Shown here: in pieces, positions 22,457 through 33,496 of the stretch
Layout of the letters: each line of letters opens with the position of its first letter
Position numbering within the stretch: the first letter of the stretch is position 1
NCBI GenBank assembly: GCA_018105865.1
Contig: CM030870.1
Coordinates: 2,651,501 to 2,715,500, forward strand
DNA: 64,000 bases
Direction: 5' to 3'
DNA from: Metaphire vulgaris
Lineage: Eukaryota > Annelida > Clitellata > Crassiclitellata > Megascolecidae
Made by a program: the position numbers and the translations under genes
The notes under the pieces: generated by a model
What the model saw: the letters and a program-made list of their open reading frames with translations, nothing else
Database searches by the model: none
What the model was told of the DNA's origin: nothing

Positions 22457-24142
22457 GTCAGTATATCTTGTTTCAATTTGCTTAATATGTAGTCATCAGT
22501 TTGAGCAATTGAAGGACTCTTTATTTCCAGAACTTGGACCACGTTATTACTTGGTCATTATTATAAAAAGACTTTTGAAAGTTTATTACACATTGTATAT
22601 TCACTTCGAGAACGACAGATTGAAAGAAGCAGAAATGAAAATGGAAATATCAAAGGGAAAATATCAACACTCTGAAATGATCCAGTAGAATCATTATGAC
22701 CATTACCATTTTTTATCGTTTACAGTCCCTCATCTCTCTTTCTTGTCCTCGATATAGACTCTCGAGTTCTGAGTTGAAATTTTTTTCAGCACATCCTTCA
22801 CTTGCGCATGCTTCTGCCTCCTCTGACAGATCCAATTTATCCAATGCACATGGCCTATGTTTTTGTCTCCTCAGTCCTACACTTGCCAGCCAGGTTCCCT
22901 GCAAGAAGGAATGACCATATAAGTGACTACTTGACAAATATTTTTCTTATGTGGGGAGCTGATTTTGATTTCGTTGTTGGTATGAGGTCCATGTAATGTT
23001 GTCCAGACGTCTGAGAAAGATCTGACGCCTTGCTATGAAGGAAACGTGAGCTAATAGAAACTTTCTCTGGCCAGCCACTGCTCATTAGTAATGAACTAAT
23101 GCTCTGCCTGTGAAACCACGTGTTGCGTTTGTTGCCACATACTTTGTTGTAGATCAGGAAGGCATTGACAACTGCTAAATAAATTAGTTGAAGTCTTCAT
23201 GTACTAATTCAGAGTCCTTCACAAAAGACAATGTAGTAGGAAATAAGTTGATCCATCCTCTCCACTCCACACATAATTTGGTTATAATCCAGCCTATAAT
23301 ACAATGGGAACCGAATGGCATTTATAGTGAAGCATAGAAGCTGAGGTTGATATATTGATATTTTTGGATGAGGATTTATTGGGCCAAATAACAATTAATC
23401 ATAAAATTTTTATAAAATACATATTTTTGGGTCATTCATTCTGGCAGCTAAGAGAAACAGAAGAATGATTATAAGAGCCACTTACCGTAAGCTAAAATAT
23501 TTTACTTAAAGCCATGGGTTGTGTTTGGTTTTTCTCCTTGAGCGGCTAAACCCTCCCTCCCGTCCTCCTCTCCCTCCACTCCCTCCCTTCCCCTCTCTTC
23601 CTCTGGGGTCCAGGAGCAAAGCACTCAGAAAAATATTTTGACATTCCAAATGCTCTTAGGTGAGTGTTAGTGCATTTTGGACAAAAATATCTAAAAAATA
23701 TCTACATCTTGAAATGCCATGTTTAGTGAATGTGACTTTTATTTTCTTAAATTTGTATTTTATCATGAGATACAGTGGCTGAGACTGAACAACACAGGCT
23801 ACTAATTAATGCAACATTATTAAAAATAATAAACACTTTGAGGGTTAGGTTTGTTGCTCATAATTGTTGCAATTTTCAAATTAGCCTATATAGGTCTGAC
23901 AGTTCTAGCATAAAAATTAACATCTACTAAATACAAGTTACTTTTCTGCAGACCACAGCAATAGTAAGCAATCTGTTCTTTCTGAAAGTGCAAAGAATGC
24001 CAAAGAAATATTTCACATTTGCTGTTTGTCATCATCAAAATTAATTATTTATCTAAAACATTCATTCAGTCAAATTTTATGCAAGTAAGCAGTTGAATAT
24101 TTCAACTATATGCTAATTAAAAAGTTTACATTAAATGTTCTC
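22457..24142. other. Intron 2 of CCDC92-like gene, first part
   Basis: AT-rich with a pyrimidine run (CCCTCCCTCCCGTCCTCC and similar) at 23548-23605. No exon recognised. Confidence 0.5.
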
Positions 24143-24523
24143 CAGTGGCGTGCAGAGAGTAGTGGGCGCCCGTGGCCAAGTCGAAAAATGTTTGACGAGC
24201 AAAAAGGGGTCAACCGAGTCAATTTTCGCGCCCCATCTGGTCGGTGTCTGGGCCACAGAGATCAGAGACATCAGAGATGTCGTATAATGGTAGCCTGGGG
24301 ATGCCTGGGCATCCCCTAAAAAGGTGTTTTTGCAATGTAATTGAAACAAATGACGTTTTATGTCTCATTAAACTGGTGCTGACCTTTTTTTGCTCACTAA
24401 ATTTTTTCAGGAATTAAGGGTGCAATATGTCTACTTCACTTCGGGCTCTGATCTTTTTTGCTTGTCAGACTTTTTTGTGCTAGGAATGGGCATTCCCCAA
24501 AAAATTGCTGCACGACACCACTG
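24143..24523. mobile_element. hAT-like MITE with CAGTGGCGTGCAGAG ends
   Basis: Left CAGTGGCGTGCAGAG, right CTGCACGACACCACTG, 381 bp, non-coding, with GACGAGCAAAAAGGGGTCA inside. Target duplication not preserved. Confidence 0.7.
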
Positions 24524-25173
24524 ATAATAGTTCAATAAAGCTAGGTACACCTTAAGACTTTATGTTCTGTAGGAAAATGGCCACCACCACCTGACTGCAA
24601 TTGTATACAAATTATGACATATATATGCAGTAAAGTAACAGCAAAATTCTTGCACATTAACCAAAATTAAACAAGGTAAGCTGAATTTGCTTGAGTAAGT
24701 TGATTTTCTAATTTGAATTTAATTTTAAACTACAAAAGTAGGCTAATGACAGTATGCTTAGTGTTACCATTTCCAAAACGTGTCTTTATATCTTATCGTT
24801 AAAATTAAATAAAATTAAAAAAACAACTTTAACTTATTAGATTTCAGCTTCTCTCATTTAATAAGTTAGCTTTTGTATCTTGCAACAATTTTACTGTTAT
24901 TTTGTTGTGCATCTAGGTCGCAATTTTCAAATCATCCAGTCTTAAGGATTACTTGAAACCATACTTTAGTAATGGTATGATAATTAGTCAAAACAATATA
25001 TTATTGCAAGTTAAAAGTTAGAGAATCAAAAATTTCAGTCAGCTATATACATTTGCATTCAGTTAAATCCGGCATTGCAGTTTCAACATAAAACTCCATC
25101 AACCAATCCCACTTACCCATGATTGCCGCCTATGATAACGAGATGACAACACTGCGCACTAAGAAAGAGGGCG
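24524..25173. other. Intronic AT-rich sequence
   Basis: No recognised element or exon. Confidence 0.5.
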
Positions 25174-25177
25174 TTAA

Positions 25178-26212
25178 CCTCTTCACCGTGGATTAAATTT
25201 TCAGACAACGTTACCGTACTGGGGATTTAATTTTTGGGAAAACGTTCTTCAGAAATGAAAACTGTAACGTTTTAAATTTACTATATATATTTTTTTAAAA
25301 TTTGCCATATCTCAGGCTATATAAGAGCTAAGAAGATGAGGTATGCACCATTGTTTATCTTTTTTTATTCCTCTTTCTAACCATCCGTGCAAAACAAAAA
25401 ATTGGGGGTATGGTCCACTCTACGGCCTAAAATAGCACCCCCTTTAAATTTTTTTTTCAAAGCTCCATACCAAAATTTTCTCAGTGGTAACCCCTATCAG
25501 ATAGGCAGCAAAGTTGTAGGGACATATCAATGGAACAAAATAAATCAATAAGTTTGAAAATTGGTCAACATTTGGTAAAGATACATCAAGTCTAACCTGA
25601 ACACCTTTGTCGAAACGAAAGTATTGGCTACGATTTGCGAGAAAATTCTTTTTTTTGAATTTGCGATATCTCGGGCTATATAAGAGCTAAGAAGATGAGG
25701 TATGCACCGTTGTTTAGCTTTTTTATTCCTCTTTCTAACCATCCATGCAAAACAAAATTTGGGGGTAGCGTCCACTCTACGGCCTAAAATAAAACCCCCT
25801 CCAAAAAATTTTTAGAAGCTCCGTAGCTAAAATTTTTCAGCGGTAACCCCACTTTCGTCAGCGGCAAAATTCTAGGGGGATGTCAAAGGAACAAAATAAA
25901 TCAAAAAGTTTGAAAATCATGCAACATTTGGTAAAGATAGATCAATTCTAACCCGAAAAAGTTGAATTCTGGAAGTTATTAGTCTCACCCTTTGCTCCAA
26001 AGAATATATATTCTCTCTTTCAAGGATACCATGTAGCTGAAAAATAATTGCTATCTAGCGAATGGATGGGTACTAAAGCGATTTGCAGCATAAAACGTCT
26101 GTGATACATCATGTACATTTCACGAAACGCCTCTAAACTTACATGACGAGCCTGGCTCTTGGATCCCAAATAACGGCAGATAACGTTGGATGAGCTGAGC
26201 TCGGGGAAAGGG
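25178..26212. mobile_element. piggyBac-like non-autonomous element, copy 3
   Basis: TTAA at 25174-25177; the right flank has decayed to TTAT at 26213-26216. Module AGGCTATATAAGAGCTAAGAAG at about 25310 and 25672. Ends CCTCTTCACC and GGGAAAGGG are weakly inverted. Confidence 0.78.
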
Positions 26213-26263
26213 TTATGAAGTAATTTAATTGGCGGAAGTGGTTTGGAAGGTTTCTGCTTGAAG

Positions 26264-26753
26264 CAGTGTTTAATCTAGACTCCTGGACTCCGGGAACTGA
26301 AAAAGCCGGGGGCAGTGCTTATTCTAGGCCCTTTTTTGGGGGACCCCCAAAAAAATCCCCCTCCCAAAAAAAAATTTTTTTTTACATGTTGCATGGGGAG
26401 ATGGAAATTTCCCCCAAAAGTGTGGCGACGGGTTTTTTTTAATTTTTTGGAGAGGGGAAAAAATAAGGAAGATTGTTACAGAGCGTTTAAGAAGGGAAAA
26501 CGCTCGCCACCACATTTTTATAGGAAGATGACCTTTTTTCTCTTCAAGACTTTTGAGACGTCAAACCTTGTCCCCCCAAACATTTCAAAATCCCCCCAAT
26601 GTCAAGGTGGCTAGAATAAACACTGCCGGGGGGGGGGAAGTCAGCTAGGGGCTGCTATTAGTTGATGTAGTATGCCAACATTTCCGGGGAGAATTTGAAA
26701 TTTTTGGGGGGAAGGGGCAATTTCCCCCCGGAAATGGCTTAGATTAAACCCTG
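26264..26753. mobile_element. hAT MITE (outer) with perfect GCTTGAAG duplication
   Basis: Ends CAGTGTTTAATCTAG and GGCTTAGATTAAACCCTG, flanked by GCTTGAAG at 26256-26263 and 26754-26761. It carries the inner element below. Confidence 0.88.
26313..26625. mobile_element. hAT MITE (inner)
   Basis: Ends CAGTGCTTATTCTAGGCC and GGCTAGAATAAACACTG, about 313 bp, flanked by G-rich GCCGGGGG and CCGGGGGG. The reading frames at 26315-26614 come from poly-A/C and are not genes. Confidence 0.75.
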
Positions 26754-26986
26754 GCTTGAAGTGTTTCTTCATACTGTTATTGCACAGTGTTTAAAGTTCC
26801 CGCAAGATCTGTGACGGCACTGCTTGATTGCTAAAAATTCCTTGACTTTTTATTTTAATATAATCAATAGCACAAATTTTATCATACTTCCTGCTCCTGC
26901 ACTCAAGTAGAAATCAATGCACTGCTAGCTGGAAATCTGTGCACCAGCACGTGGTAGCACAGCTTAGAGGGAACATTGGTCGTGAC

Positions 26987-27140
26987 CAGGGCGCAATGTG
27001 TAGGGGGAAGGGGGATTCCCCCTACTGCTACATCCCCCCATCACTACATCCCCCCCACTGCTACACTTCCTCAACAACTACAAACCCCCAGCTCGACATA
27101 TTCCCCCCCCCCACTGCTCTAGGTCACAAAGCGCACCCTG
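26987..27140. mobile_element. Short hAT MITE, C-rich
   Basis: Left CAGGGCGC and right GCGCACCCTG, flanked by GTCGTGAC and ATCGTGAC (7 of 8). 154 bp, mainly CCCCCCACTGCTACA units. Confidence 0.75.
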
Positions 27141-27148
27141 ATCGTGAC

Positions 27149-27564
27149 TGATGGTGGCCATTCATGAAAAGGGTTGCCCACCCCCACCCACCCTGCATTT
27201 TTGCTAGGTGGCGCTGTTGCTCTTCAGAATTTGGAAAAAGCTTAAATGGATGTATTCAGGATATAATACCACAGAGCTACTACACCAAATATCATGCATT
27301 TTGACCAGGGGTTTGTGAAAATACTTAAACAAAACAGTGTGGTTCCAGTTTTATTGGTTCACCTTTCATGGTAGCAACTTTGTGTGTCTAGTTGTACATC
27401 TAGTCTACCGGTAATCTGTTGCATGAATATTTTGCACGTTTGAAGTTCATGCGATCATGAACACTTGTGGTATTGTAACTTTTGGTTACAGCTAGTTATA
27501 ATTAAAGTTGTTTTCATTTTGAAGCTGTTCTATGGAGCAGTAGGTGCATTTTTCTGCTTTTCAG
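27149..27564. other. End of CCDC92-like intron 2
   Basis: CCCACCCCCACCCACCC run near 27180, otherwise no feature until the polypyrimidine acceptor. Confidence 0.5.
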
Positions 27565-28673
27565 ATCCAATGAATAATTTACAAAGTTTGGATTTGGAAG
27601 AAAGACTTAGCCTTTCTGAAAAGAAAAACCAGGAAATGGAGATTCAGCTGCATGATAAAACTGCTGAATTACAGGAAATGAAGAATAAACTTGCAACAGT
27701 AGAGAATGAAAAAGAGTTTGAGCTGAAAATGAAATCAAGACAAATTTCATCACTTGAACATGAGCTAGAAAGCAAGGCCAAAACTGTTTTGGACTTGATG
27801 GCAAAGTTGCATTCAATGAAAATGAAAGAGGCTGAAGCATTACTGGCTACAAGTGACAATGTCGATGTCTCTACAAAAGCTGTATTGAAGTCTTCTGAGA
27901 AGTGTGTATCAGTCAATCCAAATTGCTCGTCTAAACAAACCAACAAAAATGCTTCAAATGAACGTCCAGTTTATGTATTACGATCTGCTGGGATCAAGAT
28001 CGGGACCAATTCAGATGTTAAAACTGATTCTACACAATCATCTGGAAGTCCATCCATTTCTTATCTTTTACGAAACAGAACCAAAAAATCAATTCCAGTT
28101 AGCAGTTCAAATTCTGGAAGTGAAGACAGTTCGTTGACTTCAAAAGCTGAAAGAACAAGTGGCTCTGCTGGTTCCTCTCCTCGAGAAACTGACTTTACAA
28201 CTCCCATGCCTCCAAAGGATGCAGCTCCAAAAATGCGACGTTACTCACATGTTAAGACGCCTGTGACTGCCAATGAGAAATTTGGTGCAGATTTGGGTTC
28301 AAGATCTGCCGGATCAAATCGTGCATGGTCTGCAAGTCGAAAGTCTGTATCTTCCGCTGAGCACGTTGTTCCTGATCCTTCTCCATTCTTGGCTTCCAAA
28401 AGTCCTCAGATTGATAGAGCAAAGGCGCTGAATAAAAAGCTTAAGCTTCTGCCACCAATTCCAGCTAAAAAGAATTCTCAGTTGTCTAAGGATGCTTTTG
28501 TTGAGAATGTTGGGAGAAATGAAAGTGAGAGTGGGGCTGTCAGGAAGTCGAGTGATTTGCCACGATTGGCAATGGGTTGTGTGGCAGAAGTGGAAGTATT
28601 GTCCATTGACAAGTCAGATCAACTAGAAGTTCAACAGCACATGACAAAATATAAGAGTGCCAACTGTAACTGA
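27565..28673 (+). CDS. CCDC92: CCDC92-like exon 3 (coiled coil, Ser-rich tail, stop)
   Basis: The acceptor TTTTTCTGCTTTTCAG precedes ATCCAATG. The frame runs 369 codons to TGA at 28671-28673. Upstream in-frame ATGs at 27465 and beyond are intronic. The first 80 codons form the coiled coil; the rest is rich in Ser, Lys and Pro, with LPPIPAKK about 75 residues from the end. A candidate AATAAA polyadenylation signal lies at 28828-28833. Confidence 0.93.
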
Positions 28674-28827
28674 CTTAAGTATTAACTAGATTTTTCTTAT
28701 GCTAAGTTTGGAGGCTTTGTCTAACAGAAAGAAAGCTGTTTTAGAAGTTTAATTCCCAGAGTAAGAGTTGTTTATAATAATTTGTTTGAAGAATTTGCTT
28801 CATAGTGTTAGCAAAGCTTTTTCTGTT

Positions 28828-28833
28828 AATAAA
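28828..28833 (+). promoter_or_regulatory. CCDC92: Candidate polyadenylation signal of CCDC92-like gene
   Basis: AATAAA about 155 bases after the stop codon. Downstream DNA to about 29650 is AT-rich and may be a longer 3' untranslated region. Confidence 0.5.
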
Positions 28834-29702
28834 ACTTGTGTGCACAGTGTCAGTTATCCATACTGAAAAAGTCCGCTGTTAATCTCTGACACCAGTGATG
28901 AAAGGATGATAATTGCAATGATTAAGCAATTTTATTATTTTCTCTTTAGTTATTAACATTTTAAAATAGGTGTTAATTTGTTGTATTATTAGAAGCTTTA
29001 GTTTTATTCATATTGAAATAACAGACTGTTGGCTTTTGTTCAGTCTTGAATAATGCTGGTCTAAAATGAATCAAATTTATTAAGCATATTTTCAATTTTT
29101 AAACTTTAACTTATGGTTTTCTTGCTAAACTTTATTCCACTTTGCCAAAAATCGCTTTACTTTTATATCTATCTTGTCAGTCATAATCGAGTCGTTGAGT
29201 TGTCTTTCAATTAAAGAAACCAGTTTCCATCTTCATCAAGTATTAAGACTCGCTTCAGCATTAATGTTTTAATGACAGTTGTAGAATATTTTAATCGCTT
29301 TAATTTTGTGCATTCTTTTAATTTTATACAAGTAAAATGATTTTGTTTCTTTTAGCTGAATGTTTTAAAGATGTCAGTACTACTTGTCACTTTTTTACAT
29401 ACTAGCTGAAAGGATGTATTAATGTTGTTTTTGGAGTTTGACTTATAGAGAAGCCCAGTTTTCCTTAAAGTAACGGCTGGATAGTTTTCATTTATGGATC
29501 AGCTGATATCTTTGCATAATTGAAAGCAATTTTTGTCATATATTAATTTATTAAATGGACTTTGGAATTGATCTCTGTGCCATAGCTTTGGGCTAACTGT
29601 AAATGAAATTATTGCTTGTGATATTTTTCTAATTAAAAAATCAAAGACCTGAAATGAAAGAGAATTGTTAATTTGTTTTCATAATAATTTTACATTGAAA
29701 AC
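28834..29702. other. Downstream flank of CCDC92-like gene
   Basis: AT-rich, no element recognised; possible extended 3' untranslated region. Confidence 0.45.
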
Positions 29703-29825
29703 TACAGTAGAACTTCATTATAATGGATTCGTTTATTACTGCAATGTACAGCCTGTGTGATGCATTAACACATTAAAGTTTAATCGACTGATTCTAGTCA
29801 AAGACACTGTTTCGGTCATCAAAAG

Positions 29826-30097
29826 AAAAGTCAAAGTCCTTCCCTGAGCCTCATGGCTCATAAGGTGGCGCTGATCTCCTTTTCTATAGCCCTCAGCCAG
29901 GCGTGCAATGCCACGGATACGGGGCTAGTGTATCACATAGCGTACCTGTTTGACTTATCGCAGAGATTTTTACCACTGCTCCTCATTTTACCACCGCGAA
30001 AAAGGCTGAGTCGACCTTTAGGGCTCCTGCGGGACTCGAACCCGCGACATCCTGCTCCATTGTCCAATGTTGTTACCACTCCGCTAACTTCCCGCCC
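29826..30097 (-). repeat. tRNA-derived SINE, reverse orientation, copy 2
   Basis: Minus strand: box A-like TTAGCGGAGTGG and box B GGTTCGAGTCC (30042-30032), body with GGAGATCAGCGCC, tail AAGGACTTTGACTTTT. Close match to 12006-12280. Confidence 0.85.
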
Positions 30098-30101
30098 ATA
30101 T

Positions 30102-30146
30102 ATGTGTGTGTGTGCGTGTGTGTATATATATATATATATTTTTTTA
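30102..30146. repeat. (TG)n(TA)n microsatellite
   Basis: TGTGTGTGTGCGTGTG followed by TATATATATA. Confidence 0.9.
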
Positions 30147-31180
30147 ATGCACCAGACTCAGGTGAAACAATTACCGTATTATTTCTGGTATAAAATGCAC
30201 CTGCGTGCATCAAAACATTTTTGAGCTAAAAAAACTTTATGCATCTTTTATGTAAACATTATTGTTTTGCGAAACAGTCATGTCTTTTCCCTTTTTTCAA
30301 TCCGTATTATGAGTGGGGTTCTGCTGACAATGTTCAAAAATTCAAAGGGTTTCATGGCACAAAAAGGTTTCGGTCATACTTGTACGATATTAGGCAGCTA
30401 GTCAAATACTTAGTCTTACAGTTACAGGCTTGCAAGTAAGAGTTTAATGTTAAGTCTGACATTGTTTTTGATATAGAGATGCTCTATATTGGTGCCTTCT
30501 GTCGACGCAGCAATTCTTATAACTCCACACAAGTGCTCATCCAGAAGAAGTGACCTCTGTTTAGTCTTAATGTTCTTCATTCTCGAAAACATCTGTTCAC
30601 AATAAGTGCCAAATAGACACAATGTCTTTTAAGCTAGATTCACTATGTTGTTTGGGAATGTTTCACCAGGAACACTTCGGCCGTAAAAAGTTAGCAAGTC
30701 GTTATGAATAAATGCAGCTTTCAAGTCACTATTGTTGTGAAAGTCAGTGAGCTTCATTTGCAATGAATTTGGAACGCCAGTATGATCAGCTTCAAATGGG
30801 ACATTAACACACACGAGAGTTCAGGAATATTATAGCGCAACCTACCTTAGCACCAGTTACTTTTGTATGAGATTATGAATTTGTACACTAAAAATTCTGA
30901 AGCAACGAAAAGATGGATTGCTTTATTACATTTTTGGAAGGCCTCGGTGGGCTGGATTGAAGTCGTCCGCGGGCCGGATTGTGGCCCGCGGGCCGCGAGT
31001 TGGACAACCCTGCATTAACACATTAGATGGTATTGGATAAAATTACCTCGGATATAACATACTGAATTTTACAGACATGTTGAGTATGTTATAATAAAGT
31101 TCTACTACTGTAGGTAGAACTTCTGTTCTGAAGAACAGCTGTGGCTAGTGGCTTTTATGCTAATTTATGGGATGCAATAG

Positions 31181-31243
31181 AAAAGCAGGATAAGTTCACA
31201 TCTGATCCAAGCCATCAGGATAAGTTCACATCTGATCCAAGCC
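31181..31243. repeat. 30-bp tandem duplication
   Basis: CAGGATAAGTTCACATCTGA and its continuation TCCAAGCCAT occur twice in a row. Confidence 0.85.
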
Positions 31244-31394
31244 ATGTACTTGTGCCTAATGCATTGCTCTCAAGATGATACAGAGGCAAAAGAAACAGAA
31301 ATATCTTATCTAATAATTTTCTTTGTCCATTAAGTTTGTCAGTCATGCTACATGGCAGATTTTGGACACAGTTGCTATAGGCAACCAAACTTTA

Positions 31395-32198
31395 TAATGG
31401 GCGGAACTTGACGAAGCGTCATGATTGGCAGATTGGCCCCACTGGGGATGCATCCTGATTGGCCGCACATTGTACGGCACCACTGGGGCGCCGTGGGCCC
31501 TACTGGGGATGCAGCCCCCGTGTTGGGCCGTAACCTGTAGGCCCTACTGGAAGGGGGCGCAGCCTCCCGTCGCAAACCAAGCCCCAGCCGACGTGGGGAC
31601 CGTAGGCCTTACTGGGGCGCAGCCTCCCGTTGGAAACCAAGCCCCCAGATGTAGGCCGTAGGCCCCACTGAGGGGCGCAGCCGCAGGTCCTACTGGGGGC
31701 GCAACCCCATGTGAGGCCGTAGGCCTTATTGGGGGCGCAGCCTCCCGTGGGAGACCAAGCCCCAGCCCCCCGTGGAGGCTGTAAGCTCCACTGGAGGCAC
31801 AGCCCCCAAGGAAGAAAAAGTCCATGCCCTCCGTGGGAGACAAAGCCTCTTTGGGTCCGTACGCCCAAAAGGAGCTGTATGCCCAAAAAGGGCTGTAGGT
31901 AACACTGGAGGGCACATCCCCCATGGAAGACCAATTCCCATTGGAACAGTAGGTCCAAACTGTAATCGTAGATTCTGTTATGGTGTGCAGCCCCTTGTGG
32001 TGGGGAGCAGCCCCTTGTGGTGGGGAGCGGGCAAAACCACCCAGTGAGGACATAGGAACAATTTTAAATGATAATCTACACATTTACTTTACATTTTCAG
32101 ATTAAAAAATTGTTATATGTAATAATATGAACTTTTGCAATAAATTGGGGAAGGAGATAGCCACTCTCCTCTGTCATTTTTGATGGGTTAACAGCTAG
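31395..32198 (+). mobile_element. Helitron-like element with GC-rich minisatellite
   Basis: The 3' end GGGTTAACAGCTAG is followed by T, as Helitrons end in CTRR before T. The 31440-32040 part is a degenerate tandem array of units such as GGCCGTAGGCCCTACTGGGG and GGGAGACCAAGCCCC. The tail from 31925 is shared with 47560-47805. The left end is not resolved. Reading frames of up to 179 codons here are repeat artefacts. Confidence 0.55.
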
Positions 32199-32505
32199 TT
32201 ATAGTATAATTTTCTATAATGTAAAATTCTGTTTGTTAAATTATTGCAGTTTGAGTGTTGGACACAAAATATATAAATCAAGTGCTGAAATCATTTGAAA
32301 CATTTAATCAAATGATAAACTAATATTGCTTCAGAATCACTACTTTAAAAATACTGCAACCAAAGCAATATCTCTCCGAATTTCTCTCGTCCTTTTTGAG
32401 TCTGCCTATTGGTATTACAAACAGATCCAAGTCTTGTTACAATACTTATTAACATGTATTGAAAAATGATAGCCTGACCATAGCTGAGTAATGATGATCT
32501 AAACA

Positions 32506-32754
32506 TGGGTGTCTGGAGGGGTGCAATTTCACCCCTGGAAAAATTATTTAAAAAGTAAAATTACAAAAAAGTAGCCTATATTTAGTACTAAGTTAAATTA
32601 TGAATTTATGTAAGAATCCGATGAACTTTCTTGTAGTGCTAAATAATTTATAATTAGTCCAATAGATTTTGACAGTCTTGTTCAGTACTTTTTGTTTCTT
32701 TCGTCACATGATCCTGTTCTGCACCCCTTGGAAAATTTATGTGGGTGCCCATGG
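32506..32754. mobile_element. Possible MITE with CATGGGTG/CACCCATG-like ends
   Basis: CATGGGTGTCTGGAGGGGTG at the left and CACCCCTTGG...GGGTGCCCATG at the right are inverted. No duplication found. Confidence 0.4.
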
Positions 32755-32759
32755 CTGCT

Positions 32760-33351
32760 TTACATTAGCCTGAAGAATTCATAATTTTTGAACAATGCAG
32801 CAGCTTTGTAATATCACGGCTATCATATTAAGTGTCTAAATTACTAGTGATTACTGTGGAATTCAGAATCTTCTGCTACTGTTGAGAAAGCAAGATTATA
32901 CTGTACTACTGGAACAGAATTTGATTTCATGAATGGCCTTGGACTTGAATATAACAATTTCAACAGCTCAGGGCACAACTTCAAATGATTAAAACAGCAT
33001 AAAAATACTGATTGCAAATTGCAAAATGCCCTTTATGAGACTTGCATGTATGTGATATAATTGATGCTCATGCCTGAAAATAACCCTTGCTGTTTTGACT
33101 GTAGAATTAATTAAGCACTTGTGAAAATATGATTTTATAAATATAAATGGGATTCCAAGCCTGTTTTATCAAGATCAAGACATCAGATTTTGAAACCAAG
33201 ACCAAAATATTTTAACTTGAAATCAATACAAAATATTGTAGATCTTAAGTGTCAAGATGATCTTGAGATGAAAATAAGTCTTTAGGTTCCCAACCACTGC
33301 ACACAGTACACAGTAACTGAACTGCGAGTCAATTGTGAGAATTTGAAATCA
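32760..33351. other. Flank below the FAM194-domain gene stop
   Basis: AT-rich; likely holds its 3' untranslated region, but no AATAAA on the minus strand was found. Confidence 0.45.
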
Positions 33352-33496
33352 CTAAACACTTTGTAATACTGGCTGAATCCTTGTAAATTTGTGTCGTATT
33401 GCATGACTTGGTTGTTGGCAAAATGATGAAGGGATCTTGGGAAGGTTGCTTGATTTTGGAAATTCAAGAATTGTCAGAATCCTGCTTATCAATGAC
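33352..33496 (-). CDS. FAM194-domain gene, terminal exon L
   Basis: Acceptor TTTTTAATGTAATTTTCAG. The first base completes Glu, then SLISRILTILEFPKSSNLPK and a further 27 residues run to TAG at 33354-33352. No clear AATAAA was seen on the minus strand just below it, so the transcript end is undefined. Confidence 0.77.

Larger units (their letters stand above)
18668..28673 (+). other. CCDC92: CCDC92-like coiled-coil gene, complete coding region
   Basis: Three exons (18668-18785, 22415-22456, 27565-28673) join in phase 1 at both junctions to a 422-residue protein. Residues 1-50 match the CCDC92 N-terminal domain (NLE....LFLQ.EHA.TLK.LH.EI..LQ..C). Residues 57-130 are a long charged heptad coiled coil ending ELESKAKTVLDLMAKLH, which parallels the second conserved block of CCDC92. 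The remainder is Ser/Lys-rich and probably disordered, with a short LPPIPAKK motif near residue 349. Known: vertebrate CCDC92 is about 330 residues and is reported at centriole/ciliary interfaces; this one is longer through its Ser-rich tail. Head to head with MsrB and convergent with the FAM194-domain gene. Confidence 0.92.
29771..31012 (-). mobile_element. hAT (Charlie-type) remnant inserted in the MITE
   Basis: CATTAACA at 29763-29770 and 31013-31020 forms the 8-bp duplication. The right end is GCCGCGAGTTGGACAACCCTG-like. The minus strand encodes CEQMFSRMKNIKTKQRSLLL and DEHLCGVIRI (30615-30500) and LQMKLTDFHNNSDLKAAF (30760-30700), typical of hAT transposase C termini. The left end is degraded and a SINE and a microsatellite sit inside. 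Confidence 0.82.
29705..31110. mobile_element. pogo/Tigger-like MITE split by a hAT
   Basis: Left TACAGTAGAACTTCATTATA and right ATAAAGTTCTACTACTGTA match the ends of the intact 177-bp copy at 43846-44022. The middle order (ACCGTATTGGAT-like, CTCGG, GACATACT, TTTTACAG) is also shared. Interrupted at 29771-31012. Confidence 0.75.

Noticed and set aside
22690..22996. Pyrimidine-rich segment with short frames on both strands as a possible CCDC92 exon
   Set aside because: It does not keep phase with exons 2 and 3, which already join to each other.
26315..26614. 99-codon reading frame
   Set aside because: Lies in a non-coding hAT MITE with homopolymer runs.
27465..27564. Upstream ATG of the 402-codon frame as the gene start
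   Set aside because: The 27465-27564 part is intronic: a strong acceptor at 27564 and phase-matched upstream exons with the conserved CCDC92 N terminus show the true start is at 18668.
31425..32083. Overlapping reading frames of up to 179 codons on both strands
   Set aside because: They come from a GC-rich degenerate tandem repeat in which stop codons are rare; no domain or splice signals.
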